From JALZKA01 sp963786495 (lineage in GTDB: Bacteria > Actinomycetota > Thermoleophilia > Solirubrobacterales > 70-9), in contig CAWAZL010000003.1 in assembly GCA_963786495.1 (NCBI GenBank), positions 1 to 52,301 of the forward strand: a stretch of DNA of 52,301 nucleotides, in the 5' to 3' direction. The position numbers and the translations under genes are program-made. Numbering within the stretch: position 1 is the stretch's first letter; each line of letters starts with the position of its first letter. Shown one piece after another: positions 25,236 through 33,841 of the stretch. The notes under the pieces were generated by a model that saw nothing but the letters and a program-made list of their open reading frames with translations, was not told where the DNA came from and ran no database searches.

Positions 25236-25795
25236 ACCTTTCGCACCTCGTCGCCGGTGCGGACCTTCCCCGCCTGGACGACTTTCGTGTTGACGCCGCG
25301 GAGCCGAAGCGCTCGGCCCTCGTCTGAGTTCACCAGCTTCATCGCGTCTATGCCGAATCGCTTGATGAACTTGCCACAGCCGAGGTGCGGCTCGGCTGAG
25401 ACCTCCAGCACGACCTCGCCGACCGTGATCCGCGAGCCAACCGGCAGGTTGGACTCGCTTACGTCGAAATCGACGTAGAGCTGGTCGCCGGCCTGGGCCC
25501 AGTCGTCGCGGTCGTCGCCATCGGCAACCAGCGCCGCGGCGCGCGAGCTCATCACGGTCACCTGCGCCTCGGGATCCGGCTCGCCGGTCTTGGACGTCGG
25601 CTTCTCCGCCCACATGTCGCCTACTACGCCGAACTCCTCATCGACCTCTGCCGTCTCCACGATCTTGCGCCGCTCCATCGCGGGGCGCACGGCGATGAGA
25701 TCGAGCGTCCCCAATTCAGCCGGAGCGCCCCGCACCTCGTTGAGCCCCAGCTCGAGCGACTCGGCGGGGACTTTGGCTACCGGTGCGATGGACAT
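25232..25795 (-). CDS. MOSC domain protein
   Basis: 187 residues. The MOSC fold (as in molybdenum-cofactor sulfurase C-termini and YiiM) covers roughly residues 60-180: a domain with SNLPVGSRITVGEVVLEVS and the conserved cysteine in EPHLGCGKFIKRFG. That cysteine can carry a persulfide in the family, and typical roles are sulfur transfer or reduction of N-hydroxylated compounds by molybdenum enzymes. No molybdenum cofactor genes lie nearby, so the partner is not in the window. Confidence 0.8.
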   Translation of the reverse strand: MSIAPVAKVPAESLELGLNEVRGAPAELGTLDLIAVRPAMERRKIVETAEVDEEFGVVGDMWAEKPTSKTGEPDPEAQVTVMSSRAAALVADGDDRDDWAQAGDQLYVDFDVSESNLPVGSRITVGEVVLEVSAEPHLGCGKFIKRFGIDAMKLVNSDEGRALRLRGVNTKVVQAGKVRTGDEVRKV

Positions 25796-25865
25796 GAAAT
25801 GAGCGTACGAGCACCCCGCATCGCTACTTTTCTGATTTCAGTTCTTTGGATCACAGGGAGGAACC

Positions 25866-26474
25866 ATGCGCAGGAAGCCGGTCGTCGTCGCCGTCGCAGC
25901 CACCGCACTCGCGCTCGCCGCAACCGCCCTCGCGGCCCCCAGCAACGGGGGCTTCGAGAAGGGCAACTTCAACGGCTGGGAGCTCAAGGAAACCGGCGGC
26001 GACTGGCACGTCTACAACGAAGCTGACGGGTTTTCCTACAACCCGCAGGTCGGCGACTATGCCGCCGCGATCGTTCCGGGCGAGCCGGGCGCCAACTTCC
26101 TCCACCGGACCCTCGACGCCGAAGACGGCCGCTACCTCTCGTTCTACCTCGCTTACGACAACGAGGGTGCCGGCGAATTTGCCTCACCAAAGAACTTCAG
26201 GTTCGGCAACCAGGATTTCGAGAACCAGCAAGCGCGGGTCGACCTACTGGCGAAGGACGCGAAACTCAAGTCGCTCAAGAACAGCGACATCTTGAAAACG
26301 CTTTTCCGCACTAAGGAGAACTCGGAGCTGACCCAGCCGTACGAGTTCTACTTCGTGGACCTCAAGGAGGAAGGCATCAAGGGCAAGTTCCAGTTCCGGC
26401 TCGCCGAAGTGGACAACATCGGCCCCTGGTTCGTCGGCATCGACCAGCTCTTCCTGTCGGACCGCATCCCGTAG
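25866..26474 (+). CDS. Secreted protein with an N-terminal carbohydrate-binding-like domain
   Basis: 202 residues. A signal peptide (VVVAVAATALALAATALA, cleavage near ALAAPS) is followed by NGGFEKGNFNGWELKETGGD, a signature seen at the start of carbohydrate-binding-like jelly-roll domains of secreted proteins. The C-terminal EVDNIGPWFVGIDQLFLSD resembles the closing strand of the same fold. A strong GGGAGGAAC ribosome site precedes the ATG at 25866. Only the fold can be inferred; no catalytic residues are visible. Confidence 0.7.
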   Translation: MRRKPVVVAVAATALALAATALAAPSNGGFEKGNFNGWELKETGGDWHVYNEADGFSYNPQVGDYAAAIVPGEPGANFLHRTLDAEDGRYLSFYLAYDNEGAGEFASPKNFRFGNQDFENQQARVDLLAKDAKLKSLKNSDILKTLFRTKENSELTQPYEFYFVDLKEEGIKGKFQFRLAEVDNIGPWFVGIDQLFLSDRIP

Positions 26475-26478
26475 CGCG

Positions 26479-27120
26479 CTAGTCCTGGGCGAGCCAGCGA
26501 ACGCCCTCGCCCAGCCGCTCGAGCCCGATCCAATTCACGCCCATTGCCACCTCGACCACGCGCTCGCGCGGTACTTCGGGGTGTTCGATCCACCAGCCCG
26601 CCAGGAACTGGATCCCGCCGGCCATGAGGTGAGCGAGGATCGCGACCGTCGTCTCGATGTCCAGATCGCCCGGCTCCGGCTCCGGCGCGTCCTGGGCCAT
26701 GATCGACGCGATGGTCGAGGCTGCTTCCTCGCGAAGCCGGTCGATCGTCTCCCCGGCGACGGGATCGGAGACGTTCGTAGTCAGCAGGCGAAGGATCGCC
26801 GGGTGCTCCGACGCGAAGACGAGGAATGCGTCGATGCCTGCGCGCAGCCTCTGCTCGTCAGTCGTCTCGGTGCCGACCGCACTTACTACGGCCTCGATCA
26901 GCTCGTGGAGGTAGGTGTCCAGGAGGACCACCTGCAACTCGCGCTTCGACGAGAAGTGCTCGTAGATGAGCGCCTTCGAGATCCCCCCACGGTTGGCGAC
27001 GTCGTCAAGCGACGCCTCGGAGAAGCCGCGCTCGGAGAAGACGTCTAGGGCAGCCTCGAGTATCGCCGTACGGCGGTCGGCTGCGGACAGGCGCCGCCGG
27101 GTTGCTGGTGATCCCTCCAC
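26479..27120 (-). CDS. TetR family transcriptional repressor (divergent from R2-SCP2 gene)
   Basis: 213 residues from GTG at 27120. The helix-turn-helix is normal: RRTAILEAALDVFSERGFSEASLDDVANRGGISKALIYEHFSSKRE (given here as family landmarks ILEAALDVFSERGF and YEHFSSKREL, residues 20-65). The ligand-binding C-terminal region is helical and contains LAHLMAGGIQFLAGWWIEHP. An 11-base inverted repeat starts 12 bases upstream of the start codon, in the shared promoter with the gene at 27197, which marks this protein as autoregulator and repressor of that gene. Confidence 0.9.
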   Translation of the reverse strand: MEGSPATRRRLSAADRRTAILEAALDVFSERGFSEASLDDVANRGGISKALIYEHFSSKRELQVVLLDTYLHELIEAVVSAVGTETTDEQRLRAGIDAFLVFASEHPAILRLLTTNVSDPVAGETIDRLREEAASTIASIMAQDAPEPEPGDLDIETTVAILAHLMAGGIQFLAGWWIEHPEVPRERVVEVAMGVNWIGLERLGEGVRWLAQD

Positions 27121-27132
27121 CGCGGTTCAGAC

Positions 27133-27160
27133 TACTAACTGACCGCTGAGTCAGTTAGTA
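27133..27160. promoter_or_regulatory. TetR operator: perfect 11-bp inverted repeat
   Basis: Arms TACTAACTGAC (27133-27143) and GTCAGTTAGTA (27150-27160) are exact reverse complements around a six-base spacer. The site lies between divergent TetR and R2-SCP2 genes, 12 bases from the first start codon and 36 from the second, so binding would block both promoters. Confidence 0.8.
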
Positions 27161-27196
27161 TGCGGCCACCTTAGGCGATCAAAACGGAGGACGAGG

Positions 27197-28492
27197 ATGA
27201 GCGTTGCGCAGAACGATGGGATCAGGACGGCAAACACGATCTCCTACGACGACCTCTACCGCCGCTGGGAAGCCTCGAACTGGAGCGCCACGTCGATCGA
27301 CCTCACCGAGGACGCCAAGGGCTGGGCCGCGCTCACCGACATGCAGAAGAAGTCGGGGCTGTGGATCTACTCGATGTTTTTCTACGGCGAGGACTCCGTC
27401 GCCGACAACCTCTCCCCCTACATCGACGCCGCGCCGTCAGAGGAACAGAAGTACTTCCTGGCGACCCAGCAGGTCGATGAGGTCCGGCACGCCGTCTTCT
27501 TCCACCGCTTCTTCAAGGAGGTCATCGGCGCCGGCGACACGATCCAGGCGACTCTCGCCTCGACCGAGCCCGAACTCAACTGGGGCTACCGCAACGTCTT
27601 CAACCGCCTCGACCGCATGGCCGAAGAGCTGCGCCGCGACCGCTCCCTGCCGAAGTTCGCCCAAGCGATTGCGCTCTATCACTTGGTCGTGGAAGCGTCT
27701 ATGGCCCAGCCGGGCCAGCACTTCATCGAGGACTTCTTCGCGAACGAAGGCACCATGCCCGGCTTTGTCGAGGGTATGGCGAATGTGTCCCGCGACGAGC
27801 AGCGCCACATCGGCTTCGGCGTCAAGGTCCTCTCCGAGCTCTTCGAAGCGTCCGACGAGTGCAAGGCGGCCGTACACGAGATCCTCCTCGAGGTCATGCC
27901 CTACGTCGCCGCCGTCTTCAATCCGCCCAACTTCGACCGCGAGTACACCCGTTGCTACGGCTTCGAGATGGAGGACATCTTCGAGTTCGGCATGAAGTCC
28001 GTCCTGACGAAATGGCGCGCCATCGGCTGGCCGCTCGAGGAGATGCCCGGCGTCTTTCCGGTGGACTACTCGCTTGAGCACTCCGAGTTGGCAAGGCGCC
28101 AGATCCGCCTGCTCGAGGCGAAGATCATTGGCGAGCCGCACCCCAACCCGGACTCGGACCCCGAGGTCCAGGGCCTTTTCTTCGACCTCGTCGCGCGCTC
28201 CGCGAACACGGCAACCGTCAACGGCAAGCCGTTCACGATCCAGTGGAAGTTCGAAGACGCCGACCCGTGGCACGTGATCGTCGCGAACGGCTCGACCCGG
28301 GCCGAGCACGGCGTTGCCGCGGACCCCGACGTCACGTGGGAGACGACGTGGGCGAAGTGGATCGGCCTCTCGAAGGGCACGGTCGATCCGAAGCGCGCGG
28401 TCCTCAGCCGCGACCTGCGCTTTCACGGCAAGCTCCGCGAGCTCTACCGCTTCACGAAGACCTTCCCGCGCAGGCGCAGCCCGACGGCCTAG
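27197..28492 (+). CDS. R2-like ferritin-fold diiron protein fused to an SCP2-like domain
   Basis: 431 residues, preceded by a good GGAGGACGAGG site. Residues 30-290 form an R2-type ferritin-like four-helix bundle. Probable diiron ligands are E65 (FFYGEDS), E95 and H98 (DEVRH), E166 (VVEASMAQ) and E201 and H204 (DEQRH), the two-ExxH pattern of R2-like oxidases. The pattern is closer to R2lox-type ligand-binding oxidases than to true NrdB, and no nrdA is near. From about residue 325 the C-terminus resembles an SCP2 sterol-binding domain (DADPWHVIVANGSTRAEHG, VTWETTWAKWIGLSKGTVD). The combination suggests oxidation of a bound lipid, with supply or storage by the SCP2 part. That activity is inferred. 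Confidence 0.82.
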   Translation: MSVAQNDGIRTANTISYDDLYRRWEASNWSATSIDLTEDAKGWAALTDMQKKSGLWIYSMFFYGEDSVADNLSPYIDAAPSEEQKYFLATQQVDEVRHAVFFHRFFKEVIGAGDTIQATLASTEPELNWGYRNVFNRLDRMAEELRRDRSLPKFAQAIALYHLVVEASMAQPGQHFIEDFFANEGTMPGFVEGMANVSRDEQRHIGFGVKVLSELFEASDECKAAVHEILLEVMPYVAAVFNPPNFDREYTRCYGFEMEDIFEFGMKSVLTKWRAIGWPLEEMPGVFPVDYSLEHSELARRQIRLLEAKIIGEPHPNPDSDPEVQGLFFDLVARSANTATVNGKPFTIQWKFEDADPWHVIVANGSTRAEHGVAADPDVTWETTWAKWIGLSKGTVDPKRAVLSRDLRFHGKLRELYRFTKTFPRRRSPTA

Positions 28493-28513
28493 GCAATCTG
28501 TAGCCTGGAACCA

Positions 28514-28534
28514 GGCTGAGTTCCTGGTTGGGGT
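28514..28534. other. Weak hairpin between convergent genes
   Basis: AACCAGG-CTGAGTT-CCTGGTT forms a perfect 7-bp stem just after the R2-SCP2 stop and before the end of the MMPL gene. It lacks a T-run, so termination is possible but unproven. Nothing else is seen in the 76-base gap. Confidence 0.35.
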
Positions 28535-28568
28535 CGACGCCGTGAAGCTGAAGGACGAATAGGAGGCG

Positions 28569-30821
28569 CTACGCCTCGGCCGCTGCCGTGCGCGGCGCCG
28601 GCTCTGAGTACTCCTCGAAGCCGAGGTGCGGCAGGCGCCTGTCGAGCCAGGCGGGGATCCACCAGTTCCACCTGCCCATCAGCTGCATCGTCGCCGGGAC
28701 CAGCACGAGGCGGACGAGCGTGGCGTCGAGCGCGATCGCGACCGCGTTGCCCAGGCCGATCTCCTTGATCGAGGGCACGCCGGTGAAGACGAACACGGAG
28801 AAGACACAGACCATGATGAACGCCGCCGACGAGATCGTCGGAGCGGAGGAGGCGAGCCCCTCCGCCACGGCCCGGCGGTTGTCGCCGTGCTTTTCATACC
28901 GCTCGCGAATGCGCGACAGCAGGAACACCTCGTAGTCCATCGAGAGCCCGAAGACGACCGCCACGATGAGCGGAACGTTGATCGTGTCGAGCGCGCCCGT
29001 CGACTGGAAGCCGAGGAAGCCGTCGAACCAGCCCCACTGGAAGACCACGACGAGGACCCCGAACGCCGCGCCGATCGAAAGCAGGTTCATGATGACCGCC
29101 TTGAGAGGAAGCAGGAGCGAGCGCAGCATCAGTGTGAGCATCACGAACGAGAGGCCGAGGATGAAGAGGAGGATCTTCCACATCGAGCCGTCGATCAGGT
29201 CGCGGACGTCGAGGATGCGGGCAGACTCGCCGCCAACCTGAGCCGCTGCTCCCAGCGCGACGAGCTCTGAGGCCGGCACGGTCTCTGAGCGAAGGCGATC
29301 GACCAGCGCCAGGGTCGCGTCGTCGTCGCCGGCAGTCTTCGGGAACACGTCGAGGAGCACGGTCTGAGCGTCCTCGGACGGCTGCCAATCGGCGACGCGC
29401 GAGACCGCACGGTCGCCCGCGATTTCGTTTCGCAGTGCAGCCATGGCGCTCGCTTCCGCGGGATTCGAGGCTCCGTCGTCGAGCTCTGCGACAACGCGGA
29501 TCGGATCCGCCCCGCCACCGCTCGCCTCGGCCAGAAGCTCGACGCCGACAGTCACATCGTGGTCGTCCGGGAACTGGGAGAGCGCCCCCGTACCGGTCTC
29601 CATCGAGAGCACCGGAATGGCCAGGACCAACAGAACGCCGGCGCTCAAGGCGACGGACAGGACGGGGCGGCGCATCACGCGGTCCGTCCAGCGCTGCCAG
29701 AAGGCAGAGTCGCCGCCGGGAGCGGTCGACCCCGGGCGCCGCCTGCGCTCGAACGTGTGGCGCCGGAAGAAGCGTGTGACCCGCCAGGCGATGCCGCCCG
29801 CCTCGACGCGGTGCCCGAGTAGCGAGATCAACGTAGGCAGAAGGACGACCGCCGCGATGATCGCGATCGCGACCACGACCATCGCCCCAAGCGCCATCGA
29901 GCGGAGCGCCTGATTGTCGACCATCCAGATGCCGGCGAGGGAGATGATCACGGCCATGCCGGAGAAGGCGACGGCCAGGCCCGACGTCGAGAGCGCCGCT
30001 TCGCGCGCCTCGTCGGGCGGGCGACCCGCCCTTACCTCCTCGCGGTAGCGGGCGAGGACGAACAGCGAGTAGTCGACCGCCACTCCGATGCCGATCATCG
30101 ACGCCATGTTCGTGACGAACACCGACATCTCCATCGAGAGCGAGAGCAAGTAGATGACGGCGCCGGTGACGATCACGGCGACGAAGCCCAAGGCCAGCGG
30201 CAGCGCGGCGGCGGCGAGCGAGCCGAAGACCGTGATGAGGATCAAGGCAACGATCGGGAACCCCGCAGCCTCCGCTGACTCGAGGTCTTCCTTCGAGAGC
30301 TCCTGGAGGCCCGCCCACGCCGCGGGCTGGCCGACCAGATACGGGGTGACCCCGTCCACGGCCTCGCCCGGGGTGAGGTCCGCCCGAAGCGCGACAGCCG
30401 CATCGATCTGCTCTGAGACGTCCGCCGATGCCTGGATCGAAACGACGGCGAGCCCCTCGCGCTCGAGGTCGCGGAGCGCGGCGTCGCCCGCCTCTTGCGC
30501 GAGGGTGAGAGTCTCGACGCCGTTGACAATCTCGCCGAGGCGCAAGACCGCGGCGCTCAGCTGGGCTTCGCTGGCGTCGTCGGACGCTCGAAGTACAGCG
30601 CCGATTGAATTCTGCCCGGCCTCAGTCGCGTAGCGCTTCTGCATGCGCTCCTCAACCGCTGCCGACTCCGAGCCTGGCACGTCGAATCCTCCGCCCGTCA
30701 GGTTCTCTGTCTGCTTGGCGGCGAGCGGAAGCGCCGCGAGCAGGACGACCAGCCAGACGCCGCCGACCGCCCAACGGTGGCGCCCTACAAAGGCGGAGAG
30801 CTTCCGTGCAACCGCGCGCAT
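28569..30821 (-). CDS. MMPL family (RND-type) lipid or hydrophobe transporter
   Basis: 750 residues. Two halves each have a membrane helix, a large extracytoplasmic domain and a bundle of helices, as in MmpL/HpnN-type exporters. The N-terminus WAVGGVWLVVLLAALPLA and GGGFDVPGSESAAVEERMQK open the first half. The conserved IGIGVAVDYSLFVLARYREE (about 240-260) and VFGLSMDYEVFLLSRIRERY (about 630-650) carry the proton-relay Asp-Tyr pairs. The energy source is the proton gradient. It lies 40 bases downstream of the TetR gene at 30862 and is probably controlled by it. The substrate is unknown; membrane lipids or toxic hydrophobic compounds are typical. Confidence 0.92.
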   Translation of the reverse strand: MRAVARKLSAFVGRHRWAVGGVWLVVLLAALPLAAKQTENLTGGGFDVPGSESAAVEERMQKRYATEAGQNSIGAVLRASDDASEAQLSAAVLRLGEIVNGVETLTLAQEAGDAALRDLEREGLAVVSIQASADVSEQIDAAVALRADLTPGEAVDGVTPYLVGQPAAWAGLQELSKEDLESAEAAGFPIVALILITVFGSLAAAALPLALGFVAVIVTGAVIYLLSLSMEMSVFVTNMASMIGIGVAVDYSLFVLARYREEVRAGRPPDEAREAALSTSGLAVAFSGMAVIISLAGIWMVDNQALRSMALGAMVVVAIAIIAAVVLLPTLISLLGHRVEAGGIAWRVTRFFRRHTFERRRRPGSTAPGGDSAFWQRWTDRVMRRPVLSVALSAGVLLVLAIPVLSMETGTGALSQFPDDHDVTVGVELLAEASGGGADPIRVVAELDDGASNPAEASAMAALRNEIAGDRAVSRVADWQPSEDAQTVLLDVFPKTAGDDDATLALVDRLRSETVPASELVALGAAAQVGGESARILDVRDLIDGSMWKILLFILGLSFVMLTLMLRSLLLPLKAVIMNLLSIGAAFGVLVVVFQWGWFDGFLGFQSTGALDTINVPLIVAVVFGLSMDYEVFLLSRIRERYEKHGDNRRAVAEGLASSAPTISSAAFIMVCVFSVFVFTGVPSIKEIGLGNAVAIALDATLVRLVLVPATMQLMGRWNWWIPAWLDRRLPHLGFEEYSEPAPRTAAAEA

Positions 30822-30861
30822 CCGCGGAACGTACGCGTGCCAGGCCGATGTCTATGTGACG

Positions 30862-31476
30862 TCAGTCCGAAGTGAGGAGGTAGCGCGCGACGCCGTACGA
30901 GACGCCGGCCGATGCCTCGAGGTCGTAGCTTGGGTCGGTCAGCATCTGAACCGACGCTCCGTCTCCAGCCGCAAAGAGATACGCGAGGACAGCGTCCGCC
31001 GAGAACCGCAGCTCGATTACGCCGTCCGCCTGCTTTCGCTCGAGGATCGCCGCGAATGCCTCGCGGGCGGTCCGGTAGAGCTCGCCGAGCATCCGGGTGA
31101 GCTCCTCGGAGTGGCGGCCCGCGACGAACAGCTCGGAGACCATGTAGACGTAGCCCTGACCCTCGGACATCGTCCGCTCGAACACCCCGAAGAAGGCGCC
31201 GATCAGCTCGTCTGGCGAGTTGGCTGCCTCCAACTCCGCTCCGAGCTCTGTGATGCGGATCTCCGTGTCGCGGCGGATGACCTCGACGAGAAGCTTTTCC
31301 TTCGAGCCGAAGTAGTAGTGAAGAAGGCCGCGGCTTACGCCGGCTTTGGCGGCAACCCGCTCAAACGTTGAGCCGGCGATGCCGACCTCGCCAACGCTCT
31401 CGCGCATCGCCTCGACGATGCGGACGGCCTTGTCCGACGACAGTGCACGCTCTTGCGCACCGCTTGTCGCCTCCAT
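30862..31476 (-). CDS. TetR family transcriptional regulator (MMPL-linked)
   Basis: 204 residues. The DNA-binding domain has RIVEAMRESVGEVGIAGSTF and VAAKAGVSRGLLHYYFGSKE (residues 18-62). The C-terminal domain contains the TetR_C-like FFGVFERTMSEGQGYVYMVS. It is the first of two co-directed genes with the MMPL exporter, in the usual local repressor-transporter arrangement. I see no palindrome as clear as the one at 27133 in the 29 bases upstream, so its operator could lie further upstream, before 31940. Confidence 0.9.
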   Translation of the reverse strand: MEATSGAQERALSSDKAVRIVEAMRESVGEVGIAGSTFERVAAKAGVSRGLLHYYFGSKEKLLVEVIRRDTEIRITELGAELEAANSPDELIGAFFGVFERTMSEGQGYVYMVSELFVAGRHSEELTRMLGELYRTAREAFAAILERKQADGVIELRFSADAVLAYLFAAGDGASVQMLTDPSYDLEASAGVSYGVARYLLTSD

Positions 31477-31505
31477 GATTCGGTTCGCCGAGCCGGACTT
31501 GGCGG

Positions 31506-31940
31506 CTAAGCGGCTCCGCCGTTGGATGGGGCAGTCGTCGAGGTGTACTCGAACTCTTCCTCCGCGCCGAAGAGACGATCGAGGACGGCCTTGCGGACGT
31601 CCTCTGAAAGGACGACCGCGGCGATCGCGCCGACAATGGCGAGGACGATGAGCTTGCCCAGGACCGAGCCGCCCTTCTCCTTCTTGCCGCGCAGGCGGTC
31701 GGACGCCGCCCGCAAGGACTCCGCGGCCTCGCGAAGCTCGCGCTGGGTCTTCTTGTCGTCCATCACGGCGCGAGCGGGGTGCTTCTGAGACTGGATGCGG
31801 CCGTACGCGCTCTTCGAAGCGTCGAAAGCGTCGCGGATCGAGTCACGAAGCTCCTCATCCTCGACGAGCCGGCGCACGTACTCGTTAGAGCTGACGGTCG
31901 ACGCGGCGTCGCGCGCCTTCTGAGTCCTCGTATTTGCCAT
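31506..31940 (-). CDS. Membrane-anchored hypothetical protein with a coiled-coil-like N-terminus
   Basis: 144 residues. Charged helical N-terminal part (1-85, with RRLVEDEELRDSIRDAFDAS and ELREAAESLRAASDRLRGKK), then one membrane helix (about 92-112, LGKLIVLAIVGAIAAVVLS) and a short acidic tail. It resembles the small YtxH-like or DUF-type membrane stress proteins of actinobacteria in layout, but I cannot assign a family. A GAGGAGAG ribosome site precedes the ATG. It lies upstream of TetR and MMPL on the same strand. Confidence 0.7.
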   Translation of the reverse strand: MANTRTQKARDAASTVSSNEYVRRLVEDEELRDSIRDAFDASKSAYGRIQSQKHPARAVMDDKKTQRELREAAESLRAASDRLRGKKEKGGSVLGKLIVLAIVGAIAAVVLSEDVRKAVLDRLFGAEEEFEYTSTTAPSNGGAA

Positions 31941-32041
31941 GGGGTTTCTCTCCTCTTATCTGCCGAAAGTGGGTTTCGCAGCTTATACCCGCACGAGAAT
32001 CCCTGTAACGGCAGGCGTTTCCTTCAGCGAAGGGCGAGTGC

Positions 32042-33736
32042 CTAGGAGACGCCGTGCAGCACGGTCGCGGCGAAAGCGTCGAGCTGGAGCTCTTCCGGGT
32101 TTCGGGCCGGCGAGTAAAGGAAACCCTGGGCCAGCTCCGCTCCCAGGTCGCGGAGCTCGGCCTGCTGGCGCTGCGTCTCGACTCCCTCGGCGATCACCGA
32201 GAGACCGAGCTCCTTGGCCAGCGACACGACAGCCGCGACTACCGCGCGGTCCGAGGTGGTGTCCCCCAGCCCCTGGATGAAGGTGTGGTCGATCTTGATC
32301 TGGTCGACGGGCAGGATCCGGAGGAGTCCGAACGATGACGCGCCCGCGCCGAAGTCGTCGATGGCGATCCGTACGCCAAGCGCCTTTAGGCGGCGCAGGC
32401 TCTCGACGATCGGGCCGGGGTCGCGAAGGAGCGCGGTCTCGGTGACCTCGAGGCACAGAAGGTTCGCGGGCAGGCCGCTGGTCGTGAGGGCATGCGAGAT
32501 GTCCGCGGCCAGGTCCGGGCGGGTCAGCTGGCGCGGCGAGATGTTGACGGAGACGAAGAGGTCCCTGCCATGGCGCTTCCACTGCGAAGCCTGGCGGCAG
32601 GCCTGCTCCAGGACGATGCGCCCGATCTTCGAGATCAGGCCGGTCTCCTCGGCGATCGAGACGAAGTCGCCAGGGCCGACCATTCCGCGGATCGGGTGTT
32701 CCCAGCGGACCAGGGCCTCACAGCCGATCGTGGCGCCGTCCTCGAGCGAGACGATCGGCTGGAACTGAACTCGAAGCTCGTGGCCGCCGATGGCCCCCCT
32801 CAGCTCGTCCTCGGTCGAGAGCATGACCGCCTGCTCGGCGCGCATCTCCTCGGAGAACGACTGCGCGTGACCGCGGCCGTTTGCCTTCGCGCGATGCATG
32901 GCCAAAGCGGCCTCGACGAGAAGGTCATCCGCCAGGCGGCGGTCCGCCGGGCCGAAGAACGCCATCCCGATAGACCCGCCACATCGGCGCTCGGTGCCCC
33001 CCGCGTGAATCGTCGCCCCGTTGGAGATCGCCTCGATCAGCTGCGTAGCGACCCGGCCGGCGGCTTCCGAGTCGCAGCCGGGAAGGATCACCCCGAACTC
33101 GTCGCCACCGATCCTTGCGAGCGTGTCCGTGTCGCGAAGGCGCCCCCGCAAAACGGTTGCGACTTTCCGTAAGAGCTGATCGCCGGCCATGTGACCCAGC
33201 ACGGAGTTGATGTCCGAAAAACGATCGAGGTTCAAGACGAGCAGCGCTCCATCCGCGCCGTTGCGGCGCCCGGACGCGATTTCCCGCGTGAGCTCCTCGA
33301 CGAAGCGGTGGCGGTTGTAAAGGCCGGAGACCGTGTCATGGTTGGCGAGGTGGGAGAGCCGCTCCTCGTCGTCGGCACGCGCGGTGACGTCTTGCGTTGT
33401 GCCGATCAGGCGATCGGGGGTGTCTTCGAACCCCTCGACAAAGGAGCCGCGGATGATCACGACCCGGGTGTGCCCGTCGGGGCGGACGATGCGGTGCTGG
33501 CATGCGAAAGGCGTGCGGGTTCCGATCGCGTCACGCACGATCGCCGAGTAGGTCTCGCGGTCGTCCGGGTGGACGAGCGCGCTTACGCTCTCGACCGTGG
33601 GGTCGAAGGATTCGCGCTCGACGCCATGGATCTCGTACAGCGCGTTGGACCAACGCGTCCTGTGCGTGTCCGGCTCGTATTCCCACGCTCCGTGGTCATG
33701 CTGAGGCTCGGTGAATTCCCGCATCACAGGTTCCAT
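32042..33736 (-). CDS. PAS-GGDEF-EAL cyclic-di-GMP signalling protein
   Basis: 564 residues, no membrane segment. A PAS fold-3 domain (about 12-125: WEYEPDTHRTRWSNALYEIHG, HPDDRETYSAIVRDAI) is followed by GGDEF (about 140-300) with HANHDT-like SHLANHDTVSGLYNRHRF and an intact active site IGGDEFGVI, then EAL (about 315-560) with CEALVRWEHP, VNISPRQLTRPDL, LEVTETALLRDPG, IAIDDFGAGASSFGLLRILP, IKIDHTFIQGLG, VIAEGVETQRQ and AQGFLYSPA. Catalytic residues of both domains look present, with DDFGAGASS where DDFGTGYSS is usual, so it may make and degrade c-di-GMP. The PAS domain would sense an unknown cue. Confidence 0.9.
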   Translation of the reverse strand: MEPVMREFTEPQHDHGAWEYEPDTHRTRWSNALYEIHGVERESFDPTVESVSALVHPDDRETYSAIVRDAIGTRTPFACQHRIVRPDGHTRVVIIRGSFVEGFEDTPDRLIGTTQDVTARADDEERLSHLANHDTVSGLYNRHRFVEELTREIASGRRNGADGALLVLNLDRFSDINSVLGHMAGDQLLRKVATVLRGRLRDTDTLARIGGDEFGVILPGCDSEAAGRVATQLIEAISNGATIHAGGTERRCGGSIGMAFFGPADRRLADDLLVEAALAMHRAKANGRGHAQSFSEEMRAEQAVMLSTEDELRGAIGGHELRVQFQPIVSLEDGATIGCEALVRWEHPIRGMVGPGDFVSIAEETGLISKIGRIVLEQACRQASQWKRHGRDLFVSVNISPRQLTRPDLAADISHALTTSGLPANLLCLEVTETALLRDPGPIVESLRRLKALGVRIAIDDFGAGASSFGLLRILPVDQIKIDHTFIQGLGDTTSDRAVVAAVVSLAKELGLSVIAEGVETQRQQAELRDLGAELAQGFLYSPARNPEELQLDAFAATVLHGVS

Positions 33737-33793
33737 CGGCTATCCGGCGGTGACCCTTAGCCCCGCGGCACGAATGGCGGCAAAACTGCGAGA

Positions 33794-33818
33794 GGGGTCA
33801 GACCCGGGGTCAGACCCC
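33794..33818. repeat. Tandem GGGGTCAGACCC palindromic repeats
   Basis: Two head-to-tail copies, GGGGTCAGACCC (33794-33805) and GGGGTCAGACCCC (33806-33818), each a near-perfect palindrome. They sit in the intergenic gap between the EAL protein and the small cysteine-rich gene. The motif is of the REP-like interspersed kind. Confidence 0.85.
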
Positions 33819-33841
33819 TGTGACGAGCCCTACAAGGAGTT

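Noticed and set aside
27437..28426. A 329-residue minus-strand open frame antisense to the R2-SCP2 gene
   Set aside because: It has no recognisable motif, while the sense strand holds a ribosome site and full diiron ligand set.
28894..30318. A 474-residue minus-strand open frame
   Set aside because: It overlaps the MMPL transporter in another frame on the same strand. The MMPL reading has clear family motifs; the shadow has none.
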